Part shown: piece by piece, positions 9,108 through 16,889 of the stretch
Numbering within the stretch: the stretch's first letter is position 1
Layout: every line of letters starts with the position of its first letter
Source of the DNA: CAZAQS01 sp964486825
GTDB lineage: Bacteria > Chloroflexota > Anaerolineae > Anaerolineales > UBA4823
Length of the DNA: 53,266 bases
Assembly (NCBI GenBank): GCA_964486825.1
Contig: CAZAQS010000005.1
Span: 1 to 53,266, forward strand
Direction of reading: 5' to 3'
The notes under the pieces: generated by a model
What the model was told of the DNA's origin: nothing
The model's input: only the letters and a program-made list of their open reading frames with translations
Databases searched by the model: none
Position numbers and translations under genes: made by a program

Positions 9108-9155
9108 AATGACCAGTGGAGTCCCAGTTTACGGACTCTACTGGTCATTTATTTT
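9108..9155. terminator. Bidirectional intrinsic terminator between pspC and the methyltransferase
   Basis: A 17-bp stem with one G-T wobble (9108-9124 with 9133-9149) and an 8-nt loop sits between convergent genes. On the + strand it is followed by TATTTT. On the - strand the hairpin begins right at the methyltransferase stop codon. Confidence 0.85.
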
Positions 9156-9967
9156 CCATGGTGCGAAGTATTCCGGGCTTCAAACAAGGCCTTCTCCACC
9201 TGTACCTGGATTTCACCCTTCCTGGCTAACCGTTGATCGACCGACTCTACCAGAGTACGACGGCCGTGCTCGTCCAACCTGGAACGAACCTCCGCTTCTG
9301 AAAAAAGGTATAGCAGGACCGGCTCTGGCTGGGTAAAAATTAGCCGATCTGTATAAAGAGTTACTCCAACCTGTGAGAACCAGGCAGATAGGACATCCGC
9401 GCCATTTTCGAGGCCGAAACGACTCGGGTCACCGCCGAAGTCCACATCTTCCAGAAAAGGTTCCACCAGCGCCTGGATTTCCTGGAGGTGGGTCTGGCTA
9501 CCACATGTCGTGTAAAAAATTCCGCCTGGCTTCAGGACCCGCCTGATTTCGGACAGACCTTCATCCCGGTCGGATAGGTGATCCAATAGACCACTCCCGA
9601 TAACAGCCTCAAAAACATCATCCGGAAAAGGGAGCAATTGGGCGTCGAGGACAGTAAAAGAAAAGGTGTCTGCCCCGGTAGTCAGGTTCTCTCGGGCCTC
9701 CATAAGCATACCGTGAGATAAGTCGGAAAGTAAAATAGATAAGCGCTCAGGAAGGAGGTGGGTATGTTCCAGCCATAGATCGCCAGGGCCGCTGCCCAGG
9801 TCCAGCAGCCTGCCTCCTTCTGGAAGGGAGAGCCGTTCGAGCAGCCAACGGTACCAGGGAACCGGGTTAGATGAAAAGCGGTTCTGGATGTCGATCCTGA
9901 TCTTCAGGTCTTCTGCATCCTCGTAAGCCTCATTTTTCAAAAATTCCGGGTCCGTCTGTTTGGTCAT
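9149..9967 (-). CDS. Class I SAM-dependent methyltransferase
   Basis: 272 residues. The SAM-binding motif I LLDLGSGPGD (about residues 47-56), the motif II region ending FTVLDAQLLPFPD, and the post-II RRVLKPGGIFY strand identify a UbiE/Methyltransf_11-type enzyme. The substrate is unknown. The ATG at 9967 is chosen over an upstream one because CGGAGGATCA precedes it and because it overlaps the stop of the KTSC gene in an ATGA, typical of translational coupling. The two are therefore co-translated. Confidence 0.88.
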   Translation of the reverse strand: MTKQTDPEFLKNEAYEDAEDLKIRIDIQNRFSSNPVPWYRWLLERLSLPEGGRLLDLGSGPGDLWLEHTHLLPERLSILLSDLSHGMLMEARENLTTGADTFSFTVLDAQLLPFPDDVFEAVIGSGLLDHLSDRDEGLSEIRRVLKPGGIFYTTCGSQTHLQEIQALVEPFLEDVDFGGDPSRFGLENGADVLSAWFSQVGVTLYTDRLIFTQPEPVLLYLFSEAEVRSRLDEHGRRTLVESVDQRLARKGEIQVQVEKALFEARNTSHHGK

Positions 9968-10215
9968 TGATCCTCCGAGCTGTCGCCCAAATCCTTCCAA
10001 CCCTTAAAGAACGCGTAGGGATATACGTTGAGGATACGAGTGTTCATATACTTGCCCTTCGAATCGGCTTTCATCAGTTCCTGGAACTCTTCTGGAGGGA
10101 CGTTCAAATATTCATAAGCCCTGCCGGTATTGTATAGAACGATCAGGATACGATTTTTTGAATCGTACCCAGCAGCAGCGATCATGCTTGAAGAGACTGG
10201 AAATAAAATAACCAT
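9964..10215 (-). CDS. KTSC-domain protein
   Basis: 83 residues. The KTSC signature is complete: SSMIAAAGYD, then LYNTGRAYEYLNVPPEEFQ, and the name-giving ADSKGKYMNTRI followed by YPY. This small domain is widespread and of unsettled function; it is also found at the end of some lysyl-tRNA synthetases. ATG at 10215 is chosen since GGAG lies 6 nt upstream. Longer in-frame starts at 10287 and 10359 have no ribosome-binding site, and the extra residues look non-coding. Overlaps the methyltransferase start by 4 bp. Confidence 0.78.
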   Translation of the reverse strand: MVILFPVSSSMIAAAGYDSKNRILIVLYNTGRAYEYLNVPPEEFQELMKADSKGKYMNTRILNVYPYAFFKGWKDLGDSSEDQ

Positions 10216-10504
10216 GTATTGCTCCACCCAGGGTACTTTACTCGAAGACACCCCCTTTAGGTTTAATTTTACTATGTTTATCCCCATTATGAGAAAAATA
10301 TAGCTCCTGGCAGCCGGCCGTGAAACGAGATTTTTCGCACTGTGCCAGAATCGAGCCAAAGGCAGGGTTAAATAAAATCGAGTATACTTATATTAAGATC
10401 TCAAGGATCTGAGGGGGTTGTCTTTATCTGGAGCAGCCCCTCGTGTTGGTTACAGAATTTATGCTGAAAAGCGAAAACACAGTCTTTCCAGCTGGAGGAT
10501 AGAA

Positions 10505-11896
10505 TTGAAGTACCACCTGAAAAAGCGAAGGGAGGATTTCCGGAAGGCACGCGTCCTGGCAATGGTTTGTATTTGGTTAGCTGGCTTGCTGCTTTCGGGG
10601 ATTGGACCGGTGATGGCCCAGGCGCCGAGCGGCGGCATCCACTTCATGGAGATCGAAGGCATCATCAACCCGGTTACGGCCAATTACCTGGATCGAGTCC
10701 TGGATGAAGCGGTAGCCCAAGATGCGCGCCTGGTCGTAATAACCATAGATACACCGGGTGGCCTGGACACATCAATGCGAATCATGACGCGAGCGATGTT
10801 GAACTCTACCATACCCGTGGTTGTTTATGTCGCTCCCTCGGGAGCCCGGGCCGCCTCTGCCGGTTTGTTCCTCCTGGTTGCCTCACACGTTGCAGCCATG
10901 GCGCCGGGAACCAACACAGGAGCTGCCCACCCGGTAGCCATGGGCGGAGATATCGATGAGGTACAAGCTTCCAAGGCCGTCAATGACGCAGCCGCAACCA
11001 TCCGCGCCCTGGCGATCGAGCGTGGGCGGAATGCCCAATGGGCTGAAGAGGCGGTACGGGAGAGCGTTTCTGCCACAGAGCGAGAGGCCCTGGATTTAGA
11101 AATTATCGAGGTGATCGCACGCGGTCCGGAAGAGCTAATCGAGAATATTGATGGAATGACAGTCGAGACGATAGCCGGTCCGGTCACCCTGGATCTGTCC
11201 GACGCCCCACATATCGACGCCAGCATGAACTTTGCCGAGCAATTCCTGCATATCATCAGCGACCCAAATATCGCTTTCATCTTGCTCAGCGTAGGCAGTA
11301 TTGGCATTATCGCCGAGCTATATAATCCAGGAGCGCTTTTTCCTGGCATCACCGGTGCAATTGCCCTGATCCTGGCTTTCTTCTCGCTGGGTAACCTTCC
11401 CACGAATTGGGCCGGGGTCGCCCTGGTAGGCCTGGGGATCGCCTTATTCATCGCCGAGCTAAGCGCGGAAGGGACCGGTATCCTCGGAATCGGGGCAGTA
11501 ATTTCGATATTGCTGGGCGGCATAATCTTGTTCCGGCCCTTCAGCCCGGCTTCTCCAGCATTGCCCGATCTGAGCGTAAACCCCCTCGTCCTGGGAGGCG
11601 CCACCGGAATTATCGCCCTGTTTTTGCTGGCAGTTGTAAGCCAGGTCATGCGCTCCAGGAGGGCCCCCCTCAGCACCGGCTACGAGCACTATATCGGGCA
11701 GAATGTCCGGGTTTACAGGGATTTGAACCCGCGCGGCCGGGTATGGTTTGAAGGACAGCCCTGGAACGCCGAGCTACCAGCAGGACAGGAAGCTCTTGAG
11801 GGTACACAGGTCCGGATCGTAGCGGTGGATGGCTTGACCTTAAAAGTGGAACGAATTGAACCGGCGAGGCCTCCCGAAATAGAAATGAACCAGTAG
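10505..11896 (+). CDS. NfeD-family membrane serine protease (ClpP-class) with OB-fold tail
   Basis: 463 residues from a TTG start. A GGAGG lies 8 nt upstream of that TTG and no other start has one. A signal-like helix (about residues 20-36, ending VMAQA) leads into a ClpP/SppA-fold protease: TIDTPGGLDTSM, nucleophile in ASAGLF (Ser118) and the general-base lysine in ASKAVND (Lys157). Four or five membrane helices follow (about 240-375), then a small NfeD OB domain (about 395-455). The founding archaeal homologue cleaves stomatin. The next gene is a stomatin-like protein 78 bp downstream, the classic pairing, so the two probably form a membrane quality-control unit. Confidence 0.92.
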   Translation: MKYHLKKRREDFRKARVLAMVCIWLAGLLLSGIGPVMAQAPSGGIHFMEIEGIINPVTANYLDRVLDEAVAQDARLVVITIDTPGGLDTSMRIMTRAMLNSTIPVVVYVAPSGARAASAGLFLLVASHVAAMAPGTNTGAAHPVAMGGDIDEVQASKAVNDAAATIRALAIERGRNAQWAEEAVRESVSATEREALDLEIIEVIARGPEELIENIDGMTVETIAGPVTLDLSDAPHIDASMNFAEQFLHIISDPNIAFILLSVGSIGIIAELYNPGALFPGITGAIALILAFFSLGNLPTNWAGVALVGLGIALFIAELSAEGTGILGIGAVISILLGGIILFRPFSPASPALPDLSVNPLVLGGATGIIALFLLAVVSQVMRSRRAPLSTGYEHYIGQNVRVYRDLNPRGRVWFEGQPWNAELPAGQEALEGTQVRIVAVDGLTLKVERIEPARPPEIEMNQ

Positions 11897-11974
11897 ACGA
11901 ACCAGACCAATCTAGGAACGGTTGTCCGTCTGCATATTAACCGATCTGGAATAAGTTATAGAAAGGACAATGCT

Positions 11975-12931
11975 ATGGAATTTGGAACCCTAATCGTCCT
12001 GGTAGCCCTGGTTGTCTTGCTTTTCATCGTAGCAGGGCAAGCGCTGCGCATCGTTCCCGAATACCAGCGCCTGGTAGTCTTCCGTCTCGGCCGGGTAATT
12101 GGCGCCAAGGGCCCCGGCCTGGTCGTCCTGATCCCTTTCGTGGATCGTGGTGAACGGGTAGACCTGCGCGAGCGCTTCTTTGATGTCGAGCCGCAAACCA
12201 CCATTACCAAAGATAACGCGCCTCTGTCGATCGACTTCCTGGTTTATATGAAGGTCATCAACGCACTGCCAACTGTACTGGAAGTTGAAGACTTTACCGG
12301 GGCGTCGCGCGGCATCGCCATTACGACGCTGCGCGCCCTTGTAGGCGATATGATCCTCGACGATGTGCTGGCTAAACGAGACCAGCTCAACGAGCTCCTG
12401 CAAGTGAAGCTGGATGACGTAACCAATCGCTGGGGCATCAAAGTCACTGCTGTCGAGATCCGCGAGATCATCCCACCCCGCGAGATCCAGGAAGCCATGA
12501 GCCGGCAAATGTCTGCCGAACGTGTGCGACGTGCGGTGGTCACGGAAGCCGATGGCCGCAAGGAATCGGTTGTCATAGTGGCTGAAGGTGAAAAGACTGC
12601 CCGCATCCTGAACGCGGAAGGCGAAAAGGCCGCGCGCATCCTCCAGGCAGAAGGCAACCGGGAAGCCCAGATCAAAGAAGCAGAAGGAGATCGCCAGGCC
12701 GCGCTCCTGCGAGCGCAGGGCTTCGCAGATGCATTGCAGCGAATTCACGAGACCGCCCGTGGTCTGGACAGTAACACGATGAGCTTGCAGTACCTGGATA
12801 CGCTATCGAAGCTTGGGCAGACCGAAGCAACCAAGTATATCTTGCCGATGGAGTTTACCTCGTTAATGGGGAACCTGCTACGCCATACCAGTGACACTGG
12901 TCAGGACGGAGGCGGCAAAGCACAAAGCTAA
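11975..12931 (+). CDS. Stomatin-like SPFH/band 7 protein (slipin)
   Basis: 318 residues. One N-terminal membrane hairpin (about residues 3-22) precedes the SPFH domain (RIVPEYQRLVVFRLGRV, then GPGLVVLIPFVD). Next is a long Ala/Glu-rich coiled coil (about 175-250) with repeats such as NAEGEKAARILQAEG, and a C-terminal oligomerisation region. Slipins form ring-like assemblies at membranes and are substrates or partners of NfeD proteases, here the preceding gene. ATG at 11975 has AGAAAGGA upstream. Its stop overlaps the convergent mgtE stop by 4 bp. Confidence 0.93.
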   Translation: MEFGTLIVLVALVVLLFIVAGQALRIVPEYQRLVVFRLGRVIGAKGPGLVVLIPFVDRGERVDLRERFFDVEPQTTITKDNAPLSIDFLVYMKVINALPTVLEVEDFTGASRGIAITTLRALVGDMILDDVLAKRDQLNELLQVKLDDVTNRWGIKVTAVEIREIIPPREIQEAMSRQMSAERVRRAVVTEADGRKESVVIVAEGEKTARILNAEGEKAARILQAEGNREAQIKEAEGDRQAALLRAQGFADALQRIHETARGLDSNTMSLQYLDTLSKLGQTEATKYILPMEFTSLMGNLLRHTSDTGQDGGGKAQS

Positions 12932-14265
12932 ATCAGGACCAGGGTTGCGACAGAGAAATAAATTAATAATCCGACCGCATCTACGATTGTGGTGATCAGC
13001 GGGCTGCTGGCGACGGCGGGGTCGAGACCGAAACGTGTCAATACGAAGGGTAAGGCAATACCGACAATATTGGACACCAATACCAAGGCCAGCATCGTCA
13101 CTCCAACGACGAGAGCAACGCTTACATCGGCAATGAAATAGCCCAGGGTGACGGCAGCGATGCCCATGGTCAGTCCAAGGAGCAGACCCTCCCCGATCTC
13201 CTTCATGATCGTTTCGAACCAGCGGTTTAATTCAACGTCTTCGGTTGCGAGGGCGCGTACAATCAAGCTGGCAGCCTGAGCTCCAGTATTGCCGCCTGTA
13301 TCGATCAACAACGGTATGAAGAACGCCAGGGCGATGGTCGCTGCCAGGACCTCCTCGTAAGCTGCAATGATCGTAGATGAAACCAGGTTTACCAGAACCA
13401 GGATCAACAGCCAACCGATGCGCTTCAAGTAAAGCTCCCAAACACTTGCTTCGCGGTAACTGATCCGAAGGGGTGTAACGCCACCAACCTTGTGAAAGTC
13501 TTCGGTGGCTTCCTCTCGGGCAACATCTAGCACATCGTCCACCGTGACGATCCCTAAAAGAATACCCTGGGAATCGACCACCGGCAAAACGGGAATGTCA
13601 TAACGCTCCATCATGCGCACGGCTTGCTCCCGGTCATCCAGAGGGGATAGGGCCACGAAGGTCTCATCCATGATCTTTTCAACCTTATCATCCAGGTCTG
13701 AAAGGATAAAGACCTCAATCTCGAGGGCATCCAACAACCGCCAGCCCTCATCTATGACATAGATCGTACTGATGGTTTCACTGCCCTTTCCCATGCGGCG
13801 GATATGCTCGAGCGCCTGTGCGATGCTCCAACTGGCTCTCACTGCCACATAATCAGGGGTCATCAAACGACCGACGCTCTCCTCCGGAAAGCCGAGCAGC
13901 AAGCGGGCCTCCTTGAGGTCAGCAGGGTTCAGCAGGTTTAGCAGCCTTTGAGTCACCTGACCAGGTAAATCTTCAAAAAGTTCAGTTCGGTCGTCAGGGG
14001 GCAGATCGGCCAGTAACAAGCGAGTTTCTTCATCTGTTAGGCCGCGCAGAAGGTCATCGCGGTCCTGAGCCTCAAGGCTGGCAAAGACTTCGGCAGAGAT
14101 ATCTCGGGGCAGAGAGCTAAAAAACAGGATACGGTCGGCTTGGTCCAAGGACAGCAGGATGTCAGCCAGGTCTGGTGCAGGTATCTCGCGGGCGAAGCTG
14201 CGCAGCTCGTTCCAGCGGCGGTTCTCGATCATTTCTTTGATTTGCGGGTGCACAACTTTGTTCAT
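12928..14265 (-). CDS. mgtE: Magnesium transporter MgtE
   Basis: 445 residues, full length. Order: MgtE_N superhelical domain (about residues 15-130); two CBS domains (about 135-250), the second with ILLGIVTVDDVLD; a plug helix; then five membrane helices (about 280-445) carrying the pore region PLLIDTGGNTGAQAASL. The family imports Mg2+ as a homodimer and is gated by Mg2+ bound to the N-terminal and CBS domains. There is no M-box-like leader: only 43 bp separate it from the small upstream gene, with which it may be co-transcribed. Confidence 0.95.
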   Translation of the reverse strand: MNKVVHPQIKEMIENRRWNELRSFAREIPAPDLADILLSLDQADRILFFSSLPRDISAEVFASLEAQDRDDLLRGLTDEETRLLLADLPPDDRTELFEDLPGQVTQRLLNLLNPADLKEARLLLGFPEESVGRLMTPDYVAVRASWSIAQALEHIRRMGKGSETISTIYVIDEGWRLLDALEIEVFILSDLDDKVEKIMDETFVALSPLDDREQAVRMMERYDIPVLPVVDSQGILLGIVTVDDVLDVAREEATEDFHKVGGVTPLRISYREASVWELYLKRIGWLLILVLVNLVSSTIIAAYEEVLAATIALAFFIPLLIDTGGNTGAQAASLIVRALATEDVELNRWFETIMKEIGEGLLLGLTMGIAAVTLGYFIADVSVALVVGVTMLALVLVSNIVGIALPFVLTRFGLDPAVASSPLITTIVDAVGLLIYFSVATLVLI

Positions 14266-14308
14266 TGATATACTCTCCCCCCGGTCTCGTTGATAGTTGC
14301 TTTACATT

Positions 14309-14524
14309 TTACCCTGGATGGCTCGAGGCAGGCTTTACAACAGCTTGCACCCTACCTACTCGCCCATCCTCCAGGACAACTTTTATACCATGGGGGTGGG
14401 ATGGACTCCTGGTTAGGATACGCACCACCACCCCCTCTGTTAAAACACCATTGAGCTGGTTGTGTTTTTCGATTATTTTTACCACCATCCCTGGATGGAT
14501 TTCCTTGCGCGGAGGGATTGGCAT
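14309..14524 (-). CDS. YwbE-family small protein
   Basis: 71 residues. Matches the conserved YwbE (DUF2196) pattern: KEIHPGMVVKIIEK, LTEGVVVRILT, HPHGIKVVLEDGRVGRVQ. The fold is expected to be a small beta-barrel, and the biochemical role is unknown. AAAGGATC precedes the ATG. It lies 75 bp after the ATP-grasp gene and 43 bp before mgtE, all leftward. Confidence 0.85.
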   Translation of the reverse strand: MPIPPRKEIHPGMVVKIIEKHNQLNGVLTEGVVVRILTRSPSHPHGIKVVLEDGRVGRVQAVVKPASSHPG

Positions 14525-14599
14525 GCTGATCCTTTCAAGAAGTGTTTATACTCCGGCTTGCCTCCAGGTCCACAGGGGTGCTAATCAAGACGAGAAGCC

Positions 14600-15664
14600 T
14601 CAAGCTATCTTGCCATAACGTTTCAAGGCAGCGTTCAAGATCATATTCACCAACTGCGTGTGATCGAGGTCCAGTGCAGCAGCCTCGATTACCAGGTCTG
14701 AAATTCCTGGGGACAAACCCGGGAGTGGGTTAATCTCCAGGATATAAGGCTTCAAATTGTCGGTTATATCCAGGCGGAAATCTACCCGGGCGACATCGAA
14801 GGCGCCAGTCACGCGGAACACTGCTGCTGTAAGCCAATTTAGCTCGTTGACAGTTTCAGAGGCCAATGGAGCTGGGCAAAGGTAGTTCAATTCATCCGCC
14901 AGGTCCACTTTCAACCGGTTGCTGTAGACAATATCGGTCTCCTCGAACGGTTGGAGGTCAACCTCCAGTGGAGGCAGGAAGAGCAAGCCGGCCTGCATGC
15001 GCGCGTCGGCTTCATCTTCAGGTATTCGACGTGCGACGGGACGCTCCAGGTTCCCCACCACGCCAACCGTCACTTCACGGCCTTCAATATACTGCTCGAC
15101 CAGCACCGGTTGTTTGTAGCGTTTTTGAATATGGGCGACCTGTTCCCGCAACTCAGTCTCATTATGGATGATCGATTGAGCGGTTACGCCCATGCCGGTG
15201 CCTTCATGGCTGGGTTTGGCAAACAAAGGAAAGCTCATGTCGTCGGCTAGCGGCTCATCCAAGCGTTCGAAAATTTGAAAGTTTGGGGTTGGCAACTCAT
15301 GGTAAGTCAGCACCCGCTTCGTCATGGGTTTATCCAGAGCTAATGCCTGGGTAAGCACCTTGGAGCCGGTATATGGAATGCGCAACATCTCCAGGATGGC
15401 TGGGACCTGAGCCTCTCGGGCATCCCCATAATGTCCTTCGCATATATTGAAGCATATATCGGGCTTGAATTTACGGACTGTGTCATAGAGAGTAATATCC
15501 CCCTCTAAAAAATCGCAAGTATGGCCACCCGCACGGATGGCTTGGACCAATGCTTCAACGGTCTTTTCCGAATCGAGATCATCCCATTGATCATCAGGCA
15601 TCCCCTCAATAATAGGGGCATTGACTTTCAGGTTCGCAAGCAGGGCAACCCTGAAACTTGTCAT
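14600..15664 (-). CDS. ATP-grasp ligase of the D-alanine-D-alanine ligase type
   Basis: 354 residues from the ATG at 15664, which has GAGGAG 5-6 nt upstream. The frame extends to 15733 but without support. The N-terminal half contains FNICEGHYGDAREAQVPAILE and IPYTGSKVLTQALALDKPMTKRV, the Ddl-type signature. The ATP-grasp part includes FPLFAKPSHEGTGMGV, VEQYIEGREVTVGVVG, and the metal-binding end FRLDITDNLKPYILEINPLPG (about residues 295-315). It differs from canonical Ddl in length and in the substrate loop. It may ligate another amino acid or carboxylate, so I do not assign ddl. Confidence 0.85.
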   Translation of the reverse strand: MTSFRVALLANLKVNAPIIEGMPDDQWDDLDSEKTVEALVQAIRAGGHTCDFLEGDITLYDTVRKFKPDICFNICEGHYGDAREAQVPAILEMLRIPYTGSKVLTQALALDKPMTKRVLTYHELPTPNFQIFERLDEPLADDMSFPLFAKPSHEGTGMGVTAQSIIHNETELREQVAHIQKRYKQPVLVEQYIEGREVTVGVVGNLERPVARRIPEDEADARMQAGLLFLPPLEVDLQPFEETDIVYSNRLKVDLADELNYLCPAPLASETVNELNWLTAAVFRVTGAFDVARVDFRLDITDNLKPYILEINPLPGLSPGISDLVIEAAALDLDHTQLVNMILNAALKRYGKIA

Positions 15665-15901
15665 ATTTACTCCTCTATTCTCCGGAAGGTAGAAGTTGGG
15701 ATTGGAATGTGGGCATGGTACTAACCTCCCCACCAGTCCCCCCGGCCCATCTTAAATACGAGTGGGGGGCCTGATTAAAAGTATAAGCCTGCTACCAGCT
15801 GTCGTCAATATTAAATTCAGTAGGGTGGTATTGGAATAAAAAACGCCTATTTATCCGTCACAAGATCCATAAACTCGATAGAATAGACCTTCTTGAAGGA
15901 C

Positions 15902-15958
15902 ATAAGTTATATTTTCATCTATTACCAATCATTCTATGCTATAGTAGATATAACTTAT
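15902..15958. repeat. 11-bp perfect inverted repeat upstream of the first RRM gene
   Basis: ATAAGTTATAT at 15902-15912 is matched by its exact reverse complement at 15948-15958, with 35 bp between. A promoter-like TGCTATAGT lies between the arms. It could be a dimeric or looping operator; both arms are AT-rich, so chance is possible. Confidence 0.4.
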
Positions 15959-15973
15959 TGCGTCCTGCTAAAA

Positions 15974-16008
15974 GCTGCCTTTCGCTTTAAGTCAGGCAGC
16001 GATCTTTT
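15974..16008 (+). promoter_or_regulatory. Leader hairpin with T-run before the first RRM gene
   Basis: GCTGCCT (15974-15980) pairs perfectly with AGGCAGC (15994-16000) around a 13-nt loop containing CGCTTT, followed by GATCTTTTTA. The form is terminator-like, but it lies 40 nt before the RRM start codon. It may be an attenuator or a protein-binding site; the second RRM gene has a similar leader. Confidence 0.5.
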
Positions 16009-16040
16009 TACCCGCTTTTGCCACAGATAGGGAGTCAATA

Positions 16041-16373
16041 ATGAAAACGAAATTGTTTGTCGGAAATTTGGCCCGCGCCACAACAGAAGAAGATGTCAGC
16101 GCTCTCTTTGCAAAAGTGGGTCAGGTAGCATCCGTAGAAGTAATCACTGTTCCGAAAACCGGCAATCCGAATTGTTTTGCATTTGTAGACATGGGAGATC
16201 CCAGGGAAGCTGAAAAAGCTATAAATGCATTGGATGGATCTGACTTGAACAGCCAGGCTATCCGTGTCAAAATTGCTAACCCAAGGGAAAAAAGACCTGA
16301 TGGGGGCGGTTGGTATAATGATCCCCCTTATCCGGGGAAACGAACCCGGAAATCAGGCAAAAAGTCAGCTTGA
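16041..16373 (+). CDS. RRM-type RNA-binding protein (first of two)
   Basis: 110 residues with a single RNA recognition motif: RNP2 as LFVGNL (about residues 4-9) and RNP1 as NCFAFVDM (about 51-58). RNP1 is slightly divergent since the usual KGFGF is NCFAF. The tail is short and basic (KRTRKSGKKSA). Bacterial proteins of this kind are often cold-induced and bind single-stranded RNA. The start follows TAGGGAG. It is paralogous to the next gene 161 bp downstream. Confidence 0.9.
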   Translation: MKTKLFVGNLARATTEEDVSALFAKVGQVASVEVITVPKTGNPNCFAFVDMGDPREAEKAINALDGSDLNSQAIRVKIANPREKRPDGGGWYNDPPYPGKRTRKSGKKSA

Positions 16374-16417
16374 AGTAAAACGAATATTCCCGTGGGCGGG
16401 TCTTTTGCAACGATCCG

Positions 16418-16493
16418 TGGTACAATTCAGGTCTCTTATAACAGATTTGCGAGTGTCTAGTCGTCGCCGTCCGCTTTGTAGGGATGGCGACGA
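16418..16493 (+). promoter_or_regulatory. Extended -10 and leader hairpin of the second RRM gene
   Basis: TGGTACAAT at 16418-16426 resembles an extended -10. Downstream, 16461-16472 pairs with 16482-16493 in a 12-bp stem (one G-U) around the 9-nt loop GCTTTGTAG. The hairpin ends 41 nt before the start codon. CGCTTT at the loop and GGCGACGAT on the 3' arm parallel CGCTTT and GGCAGCGAT in the first RRM leader. Confidence 0.5.
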
Positions 16494-16534
16494 TTATTTA
16501 TCCACGGATCTGCAACTTTCGAAGGAGTAAGGAA

Positions 16535-16825
16535 ATGGAAACAAAATTGTATATTGGAAACTTGTCTTATGACACCACAGAAGACGAACTTCGCGCATTG
16601 CTTGGTGAAGCAGGCGTTGTGGAATCCGTAGATATTATCAAGGATCGTGATACCGGAAGAGCTAAGGGCTTCGCATTTGTAACGATGAGCAATCAGGCTG
16701 AAGCTGAGAAAGCCATCAGCATGTTTAACGAAAAAACTGTCGGAGACCGGTCAATAAAAGTTAATATCGCCCGACCACGAGAAGAACGTCCCCGAAGTGG
16801 CGGCTTCAGGAACCGGAGCTACTAA
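16535..16825 (+). CDS. RRM-type RNA-binding protein (second of two)
   Basis: 96 residues. Canonical RRM: RNP2 LYIGNL (about residues 5-10) and RNP1 KGFAFVTM (about 45-52), with a basic Arg/Gly tail (RPREERPRSGGFRNRSY). This is the usual form of the cyanobacterial Rbp-like proteins. The ATG at 16535 is chosen because GAAGGAG lies 8 nt upstream; an earlier in-frame ATG at 16484 falls within the leader hairpin. It ends just before a strong terminator. Confidence 0.93.
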   Translation: METKLYIGNLSYDTTEDELRALLGEAGVVESVDIIKDRDTGRAKGFAFVTMSNQAEAEKAISMFNEKTVGDRSIKVNIARPREERPRSGGFRNRSY

Positions 16826-16835
16826 AATATTCCTC

Positions 16836-16867
16836 AAAAAAAACCACCGGGAACGGTGGTTTTTTTT
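16836..16867. terminator. Bidirectional intrinsic terminator
   Basis: A8-CCACCG, loop GGAA, CGGTGG-T8: a perfect symmetrical stem with T-runs on both strands, lying between the convergent second RRM gene and the aldo/keto reductase. Confidence 0.95.
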
Positions 16868-16889
16868 GAACCCCCCATCTAAACAAAAA

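Larger units (their letters stand above)
15665..16040. other. Divergent intergenic region with inverted repeat and leader hairpin
   Basis: 376 bp between the ATP-grasp ligase (leftward) and the first RRM gene (rightward). It contains a C-run/G-run pair around 15735-15770 that could fold weakly, an 11-bp inverted repeat, an extended -10-like TGCTATAGT near 15937-15945, and a hairpin just before the RRM gene. The repeat and hairpin are listed separately. Confidence 0.4.

Noticed and set aside
14266..14308. Possible M-box magnesium riboswitch before mgtE
   Set aside because: Only 43 bp precede mgtE, far too short for an M-box, and no matching motifs are seen.
15735..15775. C-run and G-run pairing upstream of the ATP-grasp gene
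   Set aside because: Low-complexity stem with a long loop and no T-run; not convincing as a terminator or riboswitch.
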